From NCBI GenBank assembly GCA_018817035.1, contig JAHIUV010000119.1:1-14267 (forward strand): a DNA stretch of 14,267 nucleotides. The letters are read 5' to 3'. Shown one piece after another: positions 7,060 to 14,080 of the stretch; the first letter of the stretch is position 1, and each line of letters starts with the position of its first letter. Below the pieces are notes generated by a model that was not told the origin of the DNA, ran no database searches, and worked only from the letters and a program-made list of their open reading frames with translations. The position numbers and the translations under genes are program-made. Origin of the DNA: Candidatus Omnitrophota bacterium (GTDB lineage Bacteria; Omnitrophota; Gorgyraeia; Gorgyraeales; Gorgyraeaceae).

Positions 7060-8436
7060 TTATACCTTAAACTGCTTCTCTAATTCTGCCACTACCTGTT
7101 CCATTTTCATCGCGCGCGAGCCTTTTACCAGTATAGTATCACCTTTCTTGATAAGATCTAAAATGGCCTGACAGGCTTCTTTGGTGACGTTGCAGACTTT
7201 GGTCTTGGAGCGGCTCATACCGGCTTCCTGCGCGCCTTTAGCTACGTGCTCGGCAAGTTTACCCACGGCAACTATTAAATCTATCCCTGACTCCGCTGCC
7301 TGCCTGCCTACCAGATGATGGAACCTTCCTGAGAAATTGCCCAGCTCGAGCATATCACCTGCCACCAGTATTTTTCGGCCTTTAGCGGACATGTCGCGCA
7401 ATGCCTCTATCGCCTGTCTCATGGAAGAAGGGTTGGAATTATACGCGTCGTTTATTATATTGATATCTCCCAGCCTTTTTACCTCCAGCCTCATATCCTG
7501 TCCCCTAAATTCGCCCAACGCCTCTTTTATGTCGTCGAAGTTTATTCCTAAATCAAGGCCAATCGCTATAGCGCCAAGCGCGTTATAAACATTATGACGG
7601 CCTACCATATTAAGCCTGATATCATGTTTTCCGTTCAACTTAAAATTTATCCCGTCAGGCTCAAGGCTGATCTTGTCCGCGTAAACATCGAACGACTTAT
7701 CGAGCCCGAACCTTACGAGCTTATGATCTGTCTTCAATTTTTTAAGATACTCATCGTCCCCGTTTATTATGACCTTCGCGTCTTTATCCAGATAATCGAG
7801 TATTTCAGCCTTGGCCTTAAGCACTGTATCCATATCCTTTAAATATTTCAGATGAGACAACCCTATGTTAGTGATTACCGCTATAGTGGGCTTGGCTATT
7901 TCCGAGAGCCGTCTTATTTCTCCCAGATGATTGGTTCCCATTTCCAACACAACAGCCTTATGTCCCGCATCAAGCCGCATAAGCGTAAGGGGAACACCTA
8001 TCTGATTATTCTCAGTCCCGAAACTTTTTAACGTGTTAAATTTCTTGCCGAGAATAGACGCTGTCATTTCTTTTGTGGTAGTTTTACCGTTAGAACCTGT
8101 AATGCCTATGAGAGGCGTGTTAAACCTCGACCTGTGAAAACGCGCGATATCCCCCAGGGCCCTTACGCTGTCAGCCACACATATGAACGAAACTTCCGGT
8201 AGTTTAAAATTAGGATTCGCTATGCATCCTTCCTGCACAAGGACTCCGCCCGCCCGCCTCGAAACAGCGTCTAATATAAAATTATGGCCGTCAAACCTTT
8301 CACCCTTTATCGCGACAAAAAGCTCGCCGCCTTTCATGCGACGCGTATCAGTGGATATTCCCCTGAGTATATCTTTGTCATTTCCGGATAACAGCTTACC
8401 TTTAGCGGCAAGCAGGACATCCTTTACTGTAAACAT
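7060..8436 (-). CDS. murF: UDP-MurNAc-tripeptide--D-Ala-D-Ala ligase MurF
   Basis: Cytoplasmic Mur ligase that adds D-Ala-D-Ala to the UDP-MurNAc-tripeptide, completing the soluble pentapeptide precursor. The 458-residue protein has the N-terminal ISTDTRRMKGGELFVAIKGE (27-46), ATP-binding GITGSNGKTTTKE (111-123), EMGTNHLGEI, ITNIGLSHL, NDAYNSNPSSM and a KGSRAMKME C-terminal motif. The ATG at 8434-8436 is preceded by AAAGGAGG with 5 bases of spacing, an excellent ribosome binding site. An in-frame ATG 13 codons upstream (8475) lies inside the end of murE and has no such site, so it was not used. It starts 11 bases after the murE stop. Confidence 0.97.
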   Translation of the reverse strand: MFTVKDVLLAAKGKLLSGNDKDILRGISTDTRRMKGGELFVAIKGERFDGHNFILDAVSRRAGGVLVQEGCIANPNFKLPEVSFICVADSVRALGDIARFHRSRFNTPLIGITGSNGKTTTKEMTASILGKKFNTLKSFGTENNQIGVPLTLMRLDAGHKAVVLEMGTNHLGEIRRLSEIAKPTIAVITNIGLSHLKYLKDMDTVLKAKAEILDYLDKDAKVIINGDDEYLKKLKTDHKLVRFGLDKSFDVYADKISLEPDGINFKLNGKHDIRLNMVGRHNVYNALGAIAIGLDLGINFDDIKEALGEFRGQDMRLEVKRLGDINIINDAYNSNPSSMRQAIEALRDMSAKGRKILVAGDMLELGNFSGRFHHLVGRQAAESGIDLIVAVGKLAEHVAKGAQEAGMSRSKTKVCNVTKEACQAILDLIKKGDTILVKGSRAMKMEQVVAELEKQFKV

Positions 8437-8447
8437 ACACGCCTCCT

Positions 8448-9944
8448 TTATTTTTTTTGGATATACTTTCCGCATAATATTTTTCTTACCGCTTTCCTAT
8501 CGTCAAATGGAAGAATAACGTTCTTGAGCACTTGATATGTCTCATGGCCCTTACCCGCCACAAGAACGATATCACCTTTTTTGGCTTCTTTTAACGCCGA
8601 ATCAATAGCCTTAAAACGATCCTCCTCGACCACAAAGTTATTCCTCCCAGCGACAATGCCCTTTTTTATTTCAGCTATAATACTCATGGGATCTTCGCTT
8701 CGAGGATTGTCGCTCGTTATATATATCTTATCCGAAAGCTCGGAAGAAACTCTGCCCATATTAGGTCTTTTGGCCTTATCTCTGTCACCTCCACAGCCGA
8801 ACACTACTATCAGCCTGCCAGGCTCCAGCTCTCTCAATGCCCTAAGTACATTTTCCATGCCGTTTTCGGTGTGCGCGTAATCCACAAATACCGAAAAATC
8901 CTGCCCGCAGTCTATTTTCTCAAGCCTGCCAGGAGGGGCGGACGCTTCTTTCATTACCAAGGCTATTTTTTGCGTATCCATACCCATGACTATGCCGCAC
9001 GCCCCAGCTGCCAAAATATTATACACATTATGACGGCCGATCAATCTTGAATTTATAGCAGTCTCATTTCCTTTATAACACAGGTCGAAACTGAGGCCAG
9101 CGGATGAAAAATCAATATTCTTAGCTTTTATATCCGAACCAGTATTTATTCCATACGTGACTACTGCGGCTTTTTTTTCGGAGGCGGCCTTTTTTATTAT
9201 AACTCCGGAATACGGATCATCCGTATTTATGACGGCAAATCCGCCTTTTTTTATCTTGGAGAACAACTTTGCCTTTGACGCGATGTAGTTCTTCATATTT
9301 TTATGAAAATCCATGTGTTCATGGGTAAGGTTGGTAAACACCGCCATATCGAAATGTAACGTGTCCACGCGGCCCTGTTCAAGTGAATGCGACGAAACTT
9401 CAATAACGCAGGTCTTGATCCCTTTTTTATACATACCGCTCAAAAGCGAATACAGATCCAGGATCCCCGGGGTAGTATTTAAAGCCGGTATAGATCGGGC
9501 GCCAAACCTGTAATTTATAGTGCCGATGACCCCTGTTTTTTTCCCGAGCTTATCAAGCAGGCTCTCGAGCAGATAAGTCGTAGTGGTCTTTCCGTTTGTA
9601 CCGGTAACCCCTATGAGACACATTTTGGCGGACAGGTCTCCGTAGAACGCCATAGAGATATGAGAAAGCGCGTGTTTTACGTCGTCTACATATATAAAGG
9701 TAGCGCCTCTATTAAAGGTATGGCTGTCCTTATTCGCCGGTTCCAGCATAACGGCAGACGCGCCCCTGTCTATCGCCTCATCTATAAAATCCGAGCCATT
9801 AAAACGCGAACCTTTTAGCACCACGAACAGAAAACCATCTTTTATCGCTTTTGAGTCACACGCAAGGCCCTTTATCTCCACAGAGGCCTTGCCTTCCACT
9901 TTCTTCACTCCTGCCAGATTTTTTAATAGGTTTTTTAGTTTCAT
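8448..9944 (-). CDS. murE: UDP-MurNAc-L-Ala-D-Glu--meso-DAP ligase MurE
   Basis: Cytoplasmic Mur ligase that adds the third peptide residue. The DNPR motif (residues 412-415, inside SDNPRSEDP) is the known hallmark of meso-diaminopimelate specificity, as opposed to lysine-adding enzymes. Other motifs are KGSRFNGSDFI (44-54), ATP-binding GVTGTNGKTTTT (112-123), the segment with the probable carbamylated lysine (SKAKLF, 223-228), VDYAHTENGM (354-363), GCGGDRDKAKR (383-393) and AGKGHE (463-468). The 498-residue length is typical. The ATG at 9942-9944 has no convincing Shine-Dalgarno. The sequence just upstream is ACAGTAAAAC and then the edge of repeat block E, unlike most genes of this cluster. 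No better in-frame start is visible. Confidence 0.97.
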   Translation of the reverse strand: MKLKNLLKNLAGVKKVEGKASVEIKGLACDSKAIKDGFLFVVLKGSRFNGSDFIDEAIDRGASAVMLEPANKDSHTFNRGATFIYVDDVKHALSHISMAFYGDLSAKMCLIGVTGTNGKTTTTYLLESLLDKLGKKTGVIGTINYRFGARSIPALNTTPGILDLYSLLSGMYKKGIKTCVIEVSSHSLEQGRVDTLHFDMAVFTNLTHEHMDFHKNMKNYIASKAKLFSKIKKGGFAVINTDDPYSGVIIKKAASEKKAAVVTYGINTGSDIKAKNIDFSSAGLSFDLCYKGNETAINSRLIGRHNVYNILAAGACGIVMGMDTQKIALVMKEASAPPGRLEKIDCGQDFSVFVDYAHTENGMENVLRALRELEPGRLIVVFGCGGDRDKAKRPNMGRVSSELSDKIYITSDNPRSEDPMSIIAEIKKGIVAGRNNFVVEEDRFKAIDSALKEAKKGDIVLVAGKGHETYQVLKNVILPFDDRKAVRKILCGKYIQKK

Positions 9945-9952
9945 GTTTTACT

Positions 9953-10228
9953 GTAACTTCTCGACTTCACGCCTTCGGCGCTACGCTCGAAGAATATTGT
10001 TCGAGCGGAGTCGAGAACTATCCCTGCTCAAAGAATATTGTTCGAGCTTGCCCGCCAGAGGCGAACGGAGTCGAGAACTATCCCTGCTCAAAGAATATTG
10101 TTCGAGCGGAGTCGAGAACTATCCCTGCTCAAAGAATATTGTTCGAGCGGAGTCGAGAACTATCCCTGCTCAAAGAATATTGTTCGAGCTTGCCCGCCAG
10201 AGGCGGACGGAGTCGAGAACCAAAGTTA
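9953..10228. repeat. Repeat block E (between ftsI and murE)
   Basis: Fills nearly the whole 294-base gap between ftsI and murE. It is flanked by GTAACTT...AAGTTAC followed inward by TCTCGACT...AGTCGAGA. Five AATATT centres lie at 9993, 10034, 10094, 10135 and 10176, so the spacings are 41, 60, 41 and 41 bases. The 41-base unit is the one seen in block D. The 60-base unit carries an extra 19 bases, TTGCCCGCCAGAGGCGAAC, inserted between GTTCGAGC and GGAGTCGAGAAC. A second copy of this cassette (with GGAC) is in the right arm. The left arm holds a different hairpin, CGCCTTCGGCG. It starts only ~9 bases upstream of the murE ATG. Confidence 0.95.
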
Positions 10229-10238
10229 CGGTTTAACC

Positions 10239-11918
10239 CTAGGATGCAGGTTCAATTTTATAGTAGCGCATCATCTGTTCTGTTACTTTTTTAAAAACAG
10301 GCGCGCATACAGTGCCTCCGTAATATTGCGGCCTTGGCTGGTCCAGAATAACGACTACCGTGAACATCGGATCATTGTAAGGTAAAAAACCCACGAACGA
10401 CGCCGTAAATTTACTGTGGGAATAGGTTCCGTTTGACTCTACTTTTTGGGCAGTGCCGGTCTTGCCGGCTGGGAAATATCCTTTTACTTCCGCCGACTTA
10501 CCTGTGCCCTCTTCGACAACGCCCCTTAATATGCCTCTTATTTCCTTTGCCGTGTCTTCCGAGATCACTCTATGCATTTTTTCACGTTCGAATTTTTTTA
10601 TTACACTGCCTGTCTTGTCCTGTATGCTGTCAATGATCCTGGGCTTCACATAATAACCGTTGTTGGCGATACTGGATACGGCACAGGCAAGCTGGATCGC
10701 GGTCGCCGCTACCTCCTGCCCCATGGAGATACTGCAGACTGAGAGTTTTGACCATGTCCGCGGATGCCTTAGTATGCCCTTGACCTCACCGGGAAGAGCT
10801 ATACCTGTCTTTTCCCCAAAGCCAAAACGCTTAGCGTACCTGTACAACCCGGTCTTGCCTAATTTAACAGCGGATTTCATTGTCCCTATATTGGACGAAT
10901 ATTTTATAACGTCTTTATAAGGAAGCCATCCGTGAGGAGTATGGTCGTGATAAGTATGCCTCCCCCATTTAAATTCCCCATTCTCGCAGAACAATTCATC
11001 ATTTTGGCTAAGAACATTTTCTTCAAGCACAGCGGAGGCGGTCACTATTTTAAAACTGGAACCCGGCTCAAAAAAATCGCATATAGCGCGGTTCCTCCTT
11101 GCTTCCGCGGGAGAAGAATTTATATCTCCCGGATCGTACGACGGGCTATTGGCCAGCGCCAATATATCCCCTGTGTGAGGATCCATGACTACTATGCTTC
11201 CACCGAGGGCATTATATTTTTTAAAAGCATTATTGAGCTCTCTTTCGGCAAAGGCCTGCACAACACTATCTATAGTAAGAATGATATCATTGCCGTCGGC
11301 GGGAGGGATCTGTTTATACTCGTATCCCGGGACCTCGCGTCTCTTGGCGTCCCTTATGGTGTATCTCCACCCTACCGCGCCTTTTAAAAATCTGTCATAC
11401 ATGAGCTCGACACCTTCAAGCCCTTTATCATCAAGCCCTACAAAACCGATTATATGGCTAGCCAGTTTATTATTAGGATATACGCGCCGGGGTTCTTTTA
11501 CAAAATCCACGCCTTTTATGCGCAGGCGCTTTACAGCTCTTTCTTTATCAAGTGATACTTTGCGCGCGATCCACGCAAAGCGTTTTTTTTCGGTTAGATC
11601 TTTTAATATTTTGCTCTCGCTTATATTTAGGGCACCGGAAAGTTTTCGCGCGGCTGAAGGTTTATCCTTTATAAGCAGCGGGTCAGCATACACAGAACTG
11701 AGATTAATGGACACAGCCAGTTCCTTTTTATTGCGGTCGTAAATAACCCCTCTTTTCGGAAGAAGACAAATGAAAGTTTTATACTGGTCAGAAGCGATTT
11801 TTGATAAAGGTTTTGCGGCTCCGAGCTGGACAAACAAAAGTCTTATCGCAAGAAACGCTAATAAAAATAGTAAGGTATATAGGACCTTCCTAATTCGGGG
11901 GGCAATTAGTTTATTCAT
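10239..11918 (-). CDS. ftsI: Septal peptidoglycan transpeptidase FtsI (class B PBP)
   Basis: Membrane-anchored class B penicillin-binding protein that cross-links septal peptidoglycan, working with FtsW. The 559 residues show a short basic cytoplasmic start, one membrane anchor (about 12-31), an N-terminal dimerisation domain with KRGVIYDRN (55-63), and a transpeptidase domain with all three active-site motifs: SSFK (287-290, catalytic Ser287), SSN (341-343) and KTGTA (486-490). No C-terminal PASTA repeats are present. The ATG at 11916-11918 lacks an obvious Shine-Dalgarno. The frame closes upstream without another start, so this start stands. It lies 51 bases after the ftsL-like gene. A SpoVD-type PBP is an alternative name, but the missing PASTA domain and the dcw position favour FtsI. 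Confidence 0.95.
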   Translation of the reverse strand: MNKLIAPRIRKVLYTLLFLLAFLAIRLLFVQLGAAKPLSKIASDQYKTFICLLPKRGVIYDRNKKELAVSINLSSVYADPLLIKDKPSAARKLSGALNISESKILKDLTEKKRFAWIARKVSLDKERAVKRLRIKGVDFVKEPRRVYPNNKLASHIIGFVGLDDKGLEGVELMYDRFLKGAVGWRYTIRDAKRREVPGYEYKQIPPADGNDIILTIDSVVQAFAERELNNAFKKYNALGGSIVVMDPHTGDILALANSPSYDPGDINSSPAEARRNRAICDFFEPGSSFKIVTASAVLEENVLSQNDELFCENGEFKWGRHTYHDHTPHGWLPYKDVIKYSSNIGTMKSAVKLGKTGLYRYAKRFGFGEKTGIALPGEVKGILRHPRTWSKLSVCSISMGQEVAATAIQLACAVSSIANNGYYVKPRIIDSIQDKTGSVIKKFEREKMHRVISEDTAKEIRGILRGVVEEGTGKSAEVKGYFPAGKTGTAQKVESNGTYSHSKFTASFVGFLPYNDPMFTVVVILDQPRPQYYGGTVCAPVFKKVTEQMMRYYKIEPAS

Positions 11919-11969
11919 ATTATAGGAGCCGCGCGTATGGCGAGCGACACCACTTTTTCAATAATTTAT

Positions 11970-12356
11970 TTAATCAAGACTATTAACATTCGGGCTGGCC
12001 TCAGCTTCCCGACCCATGACAAACAGACTGGCAAAGAGGCCCTTCTTCGCTACATACTCGTGTTCAGGTTTCACCGGGGAACCTGCGAGCTTAACCACCT
12101 GCCATTTGCCCGGAATGCCTAATTCGACCTTTTTGGCTAAAAGTTTTGTTTCCAGGTTGGCGGGAGATTTTAAATTAAGGACATTATATACCATTATCCT
12201 ATTACGGTCAACAAGGTTTGAATGGATCTGGTTATTTTCCTTTATCCTCAGGCCCATTTGATAAATAAGAGCCTGCTGATTGACATAGGCAAGGGCAACA
12301 AACGTTACTAAAAAAGTAAAAGCAATGACCTTATACACCTTAAAATCATTCCTCAT
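11970..12356 (-). CDS. ftsL: FtsL-like single-pass divisome protein
   Basis: A 128-residue bitopic membrane protein. It has a short N-terminal cytoplasmic segment (MRNDFKVYK), one hydrophobic helix (about 9-28), then a charged, heptad-like helical region (about 30-75) of the kind FtsL and DivIC use to pair with FtsB or similar partners, and a non-helical tail. Primary sequence alone is weak for this fast-evolving family. The call rests on size, topology and the canonical place between rsmH and ftsI. The ATG at 12354-12356 follows AAGGAG with 8 bases of spacing, and the gene begins 25 bases after the rsmH stop. The C-terminal ~40 residues beyond the coiled region have no motif that I recognise. 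Confidence 0.8.
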   Translation of the reverse strand: MRNDFKVYKVIAFTFLVTFVALAYVNQQALIYQMGLRIKENNQIHSNLVDRNRIMVYNVLNLKSPANLETKLLAKKVELGIPGKWQVVKLAGSPVKPEHEYVAKKGLFASLFVMGREAEASPNVNSLD

Positions 12357-12381
12357 GCCGTCGTCTCCTTTTGATGTAAAA

Positions 12382-13278
12382 TCAAAGCTTTTCTGCCGCG
12401 CGGAGCTTTGCGCTTCGCGCCCGCGGATTTTCCGATACCTCGGCTTCCGAGGCGATCACCGGTTTTTTCGTAAAGACTTTAAGAATACCCCTGGCGCGGA
12501 AATCTTTTAGCGTATTCTTCGCTATCCTGTCCTCAAGAGAATGAAAAGATATCACGCAAAGCCTGCCGCCTTTTTTAAGAATACCCGGCGCGTCCCTGAG
12601 CGCTTCTTCCACGGCGCTCAACTCATCATTTACGCTTATGCGAAGGGCCTGGAAAGCGCGCGTCGCGGGATGTATCCTCTGGCGGCCTCTTCCGTACGGA
12701 AGGCTTCTTGAGATCACTTCCACCAGTTCATCCGTTGTCTCAATCTCTTTTTTGTCCCGAGCCGAAACTATCGCCCTGGCGATCCTCCTGTAAAAACGCT
12801 CTTCCCCAAAATCCCTTATTATTAGCGCGAGATCTTCCTCATCCGATGAGTTGACCAGGTCCTTTGCCGTAAGCTTCTGGTTCCTGTCCATGCGCATATC
12901 CAGAGGGCCGGCGTTCTTTATACTGAATCCCCTCTCTGCTGTCTCCATTTGGATGCTGGAAATGCCCAGATCAAATAAAATTCCGTCTACTTCCCCTAAT
13001 CGTAAATTTTCGGTTATCTCTTTTATATGCCTGAAATTTTTATTCACAAGATTGATGTGTATTTTTGAAGCCTTCAATTTTTCGTGAGCTATTTTCAGGG
13101 ATTCAGAATCCCTGTCGATCCCTATCAATGTTCCGCCCGGAGCTATCCGTTCCGCCAATTCTACGGCATGGCCACCCCCGCCTATTGTAGCGTCTATAAT
13201 GATCTTACCGGGCGCCGGGTCCAAAAAATCCATGACCTCACGCGGCAGAACAGGCTTATGCAAATATCTTTCTCCCAT
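12382..13278 (-). CDS. rsmH: 16S rRNA (cytosine-1402-N4)-methyltransferase RsmH (MraW)
   Basis: SAM-dependent methyltransferase acting on C1402 of 16S rRNA at the ribosomal P site, and a regular member of dcw clusters. The 298 residues contain HKPVLPREVMDFLDP (7-21), SAM-binding DATIGGGGHA (29-38), GIDRD (53-57), DGILFDLGISS (98-108), RGFSI plus GPLDMRMD (116-131), HPATRAFQALRI near 203-214, and ISFHSLEDR with a basic AKLRAAEKL end. Length is typical. The ATG at 13276-13278 lies inside the 3' end of the small upstream ORF (23-base overlap, different frame). It has only a weak AAGAG-like site, which fits coupled translation. Confidence 0.98.
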   Translation of the reverse strand: MGERYLHKPVLPREVMDFLDPAPGKIIIDATIGGGGHAVELAERIAPGGTLIGIDRDSESLKIAHEKLKASKIHINLVNKNFRHIKEITENLRLGEVDGILFDLGISSIQMETAERGFSIKNAGPLDMRMDRNQKLTAKDLVNSSDEEDLALIIRDFGEERFYRRIARAIVSARDKKEIETTDELVEVISRSLPYGRGRQRIHPATRAFQALRISVNDELSAVEEALRDAPGILKKGGRLCVISFHSLEDRIAKNTLKDFRARGILKVFTKKPVIASEAEVSENPRARSAKLRAAEKL

Positions 13279-13432
13279 TTTTGCTCTTGATTATCTTATA
13301 TACCTCCCGGCTTACGCGGACCGAACTCCTATCGATATTAAGGCACCTGGCCTTACGTATGCATTCTATAGGCGTGCTGGAACAACTGAAATCCGTGGTC
13401 CTGGCTTTCATAAAATTACCGTGAGAACTCAT
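13256..13432 (-). CDS. Small unrecognised ORF between mraZ and rsmH
   Basis: A 58-codon reading frame too short for common length cut-offs. It begins MSSHGNFMKARTTDFSCS and ends SKNGRKIFA. The ATG (13430-13432) has a perfect AGGAGG six bases upstream, better than the site of rsmH, and starts 10 bases after the mraZ stop. The TAA (13256-13258) lies 23 bases inside rsmH in another frame, so it could couple mraZ and rsmH translation. The product is basic, has three cysteines (positions 17, 24, 30) and no membrane segment. The segment SSVRVSREVYKIIKS loosely resembles the strand-helix start of ribbon-helix-helix proteins, but this is too weak for a function. I do not recognise the family. It could also be only a coupling leader for rsmH. 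Confidence 0.6.
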   Translation of the reverse strand: MSSHGNFMKARTTDFSCSSTPIECIRKARCLNIDRSSVRVSREVYKIIKSKNGRKIFA

Positions 13433-13442
13433 AAAAATCCTC

Positions 13443-13883
13443 CTATTCCAATTCTATAAGTTTTTCAGCTACTTCTTCGAACGAATCCCTGGAGGTAGAA
13501 TAATAATCTTTCCAGAGCTCGCGGCTCCATATCTCGATGCGATTCGACACGCCTATTATGTAAACATCCTTTTTTATATCAGCGTATTCTTTTAAATAAG
13601 GCGGGATAAGTATCCTTCCCTGTTTATCGGGAATCATCTCTCCGGCGCCTGAAAAGTATAACCTATTAAAGCGCCTTGATTCAGATTTCGTGAACGACAT
13701 TGACTTAAACTTTTGTTCCTGTGTTTTCCATTCGTCCTCAGCTAACATAAATAAACATTTGTCCAGGCCGCGGGTAATAAAAAAGCGCTCAATGTAATGC
13801 TCCTTGAGCGCATCTCTAAATTTGGAGGGTATTATAAGTCTGCCTTTCCTGTCCAATGTGTGCTCGAACTCACCGTAAAACAT
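13443..13883 (-). CDS. mraZ: Transcriptional regulator MraZ
   Basis: DNA-binding regulator of the dcw cluster, known in other bacteria to bind tandem GTGG-type boxes in front of its own gene. The 146-residue protein has two AbrB/MraZ-type half-domains, each with the conserved loop: DRKGRLIIPSKFRDAL (11-26) and DKQGRILIPPYLKEYA (86-101). The start used is the ATG at 13881-13883, with GGAGG five bases upstream and the family-typical MFYGEFEHTLDRKGR. A longer version from a TTG at 13920-13922 would add 13 residues translated from the operator and would begin at or before the predicted transcription start, so it is rejected. The stop overlaps the leader of the next small ORF. First gene of the cluster. 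Confidence 0.97.
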   Translation of the reverse strand: MFYGEFEHTLDRKGRLIIPSKFRDALKEHYIERFFITRGLDKCLFMLAEDEWKTQEQKFKSMSFTKSESRRFNRLYFSGAGEMIPDKQGRILIPPYLKEYADIKKDVYIIGVSNRIEIWSRELWKDYYSTSRDSFEEVAEKLIELE

Positions 13884-13890
13884 GCTATCC

Positions 13891-13915
13891 TCCACTTTGC
13901 TCCACTTTGAACCAC
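13891..13915 (-). promoter_or_regulatory. Predicted MraZ operator (three 10-bp-spaced GTGG boxes)
   Basis: On the minus strand three boxes follow in register: GTGGT (13915-13911), GTGGA (13905-13901) and GTGGA (13895-13891). Each pair is separated by five bases, and the last two are part of a perfect 10-base direct repeat (CAAAGTGGAG twice). Known MraZ sites are direct repeats of a TGGG/GTGG-like box with 10-bp period upstream of mraZ, and AAAGTG-type boxes in mollicutes. The match in form and place is strong. The last box runs into the GGAGG that serves as the mraZ ribosome binding site. Confidence 0.8.
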
Positions 13916-13926
13916 CACGCAATCAA

Positions 13927-13955
13927 AGTTTACACGAATAGCATTTCCCTGTCAA
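13927..13955 (-). promoter_or_regulatory. Predicted sigma-70-type promoter of the dcw cluster
   Basis: On the minus strand a perfect TTGACA (13955-13950) is followed by exactly 17 bases and TAAACT (13932-13927, four of six matches to TATAAT). The stretch just upstream (13956-13981) is A/T-rich with AGTTAAAAAAAGTTAAAC, which could act as an UP element. The expected transcript start near 13,920 gives a leader of about 37 bases made almost entirely of the MraZ boxes and the ribosome binding site. It is the only good promoter that I can see in the window. Confidence 0.75.
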
Positions 13956-14080
13956 GCCAATTGTTTAACTTTTTTTAACTAACACCATATGATGGGGTTA
14001 AATCAAAAGTGGGGCGCTAAATGTAGGGATATTTATTACTGCCATTGCGAGAAAAAACCCTTCTTCGTTAAAACTTCTTC

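Noticed and set aside
9953..10228. Regular 41-bp spacing suggested a CRISPR array.
   Set aside because: The whole 41-bp unit is repeated; there are no unique spacers between repeats and no cas genes. The length differences come from two recurring hairpin cassettes.
11919..11924. TATAAT right before the ftsI start as an internal promoter.
   Set aside because: The position 17 bases upstream reads TCGCTC, not a -35 box, and the start site would fall inside the coding sequence.
13993..14028. Plus-strand TGGGG, GTGGGG and TAGGG as further MraZ boxes.
   Set aside because: They are on the other strand, lie upstream of the promoter and are not spaced by 10 bases.
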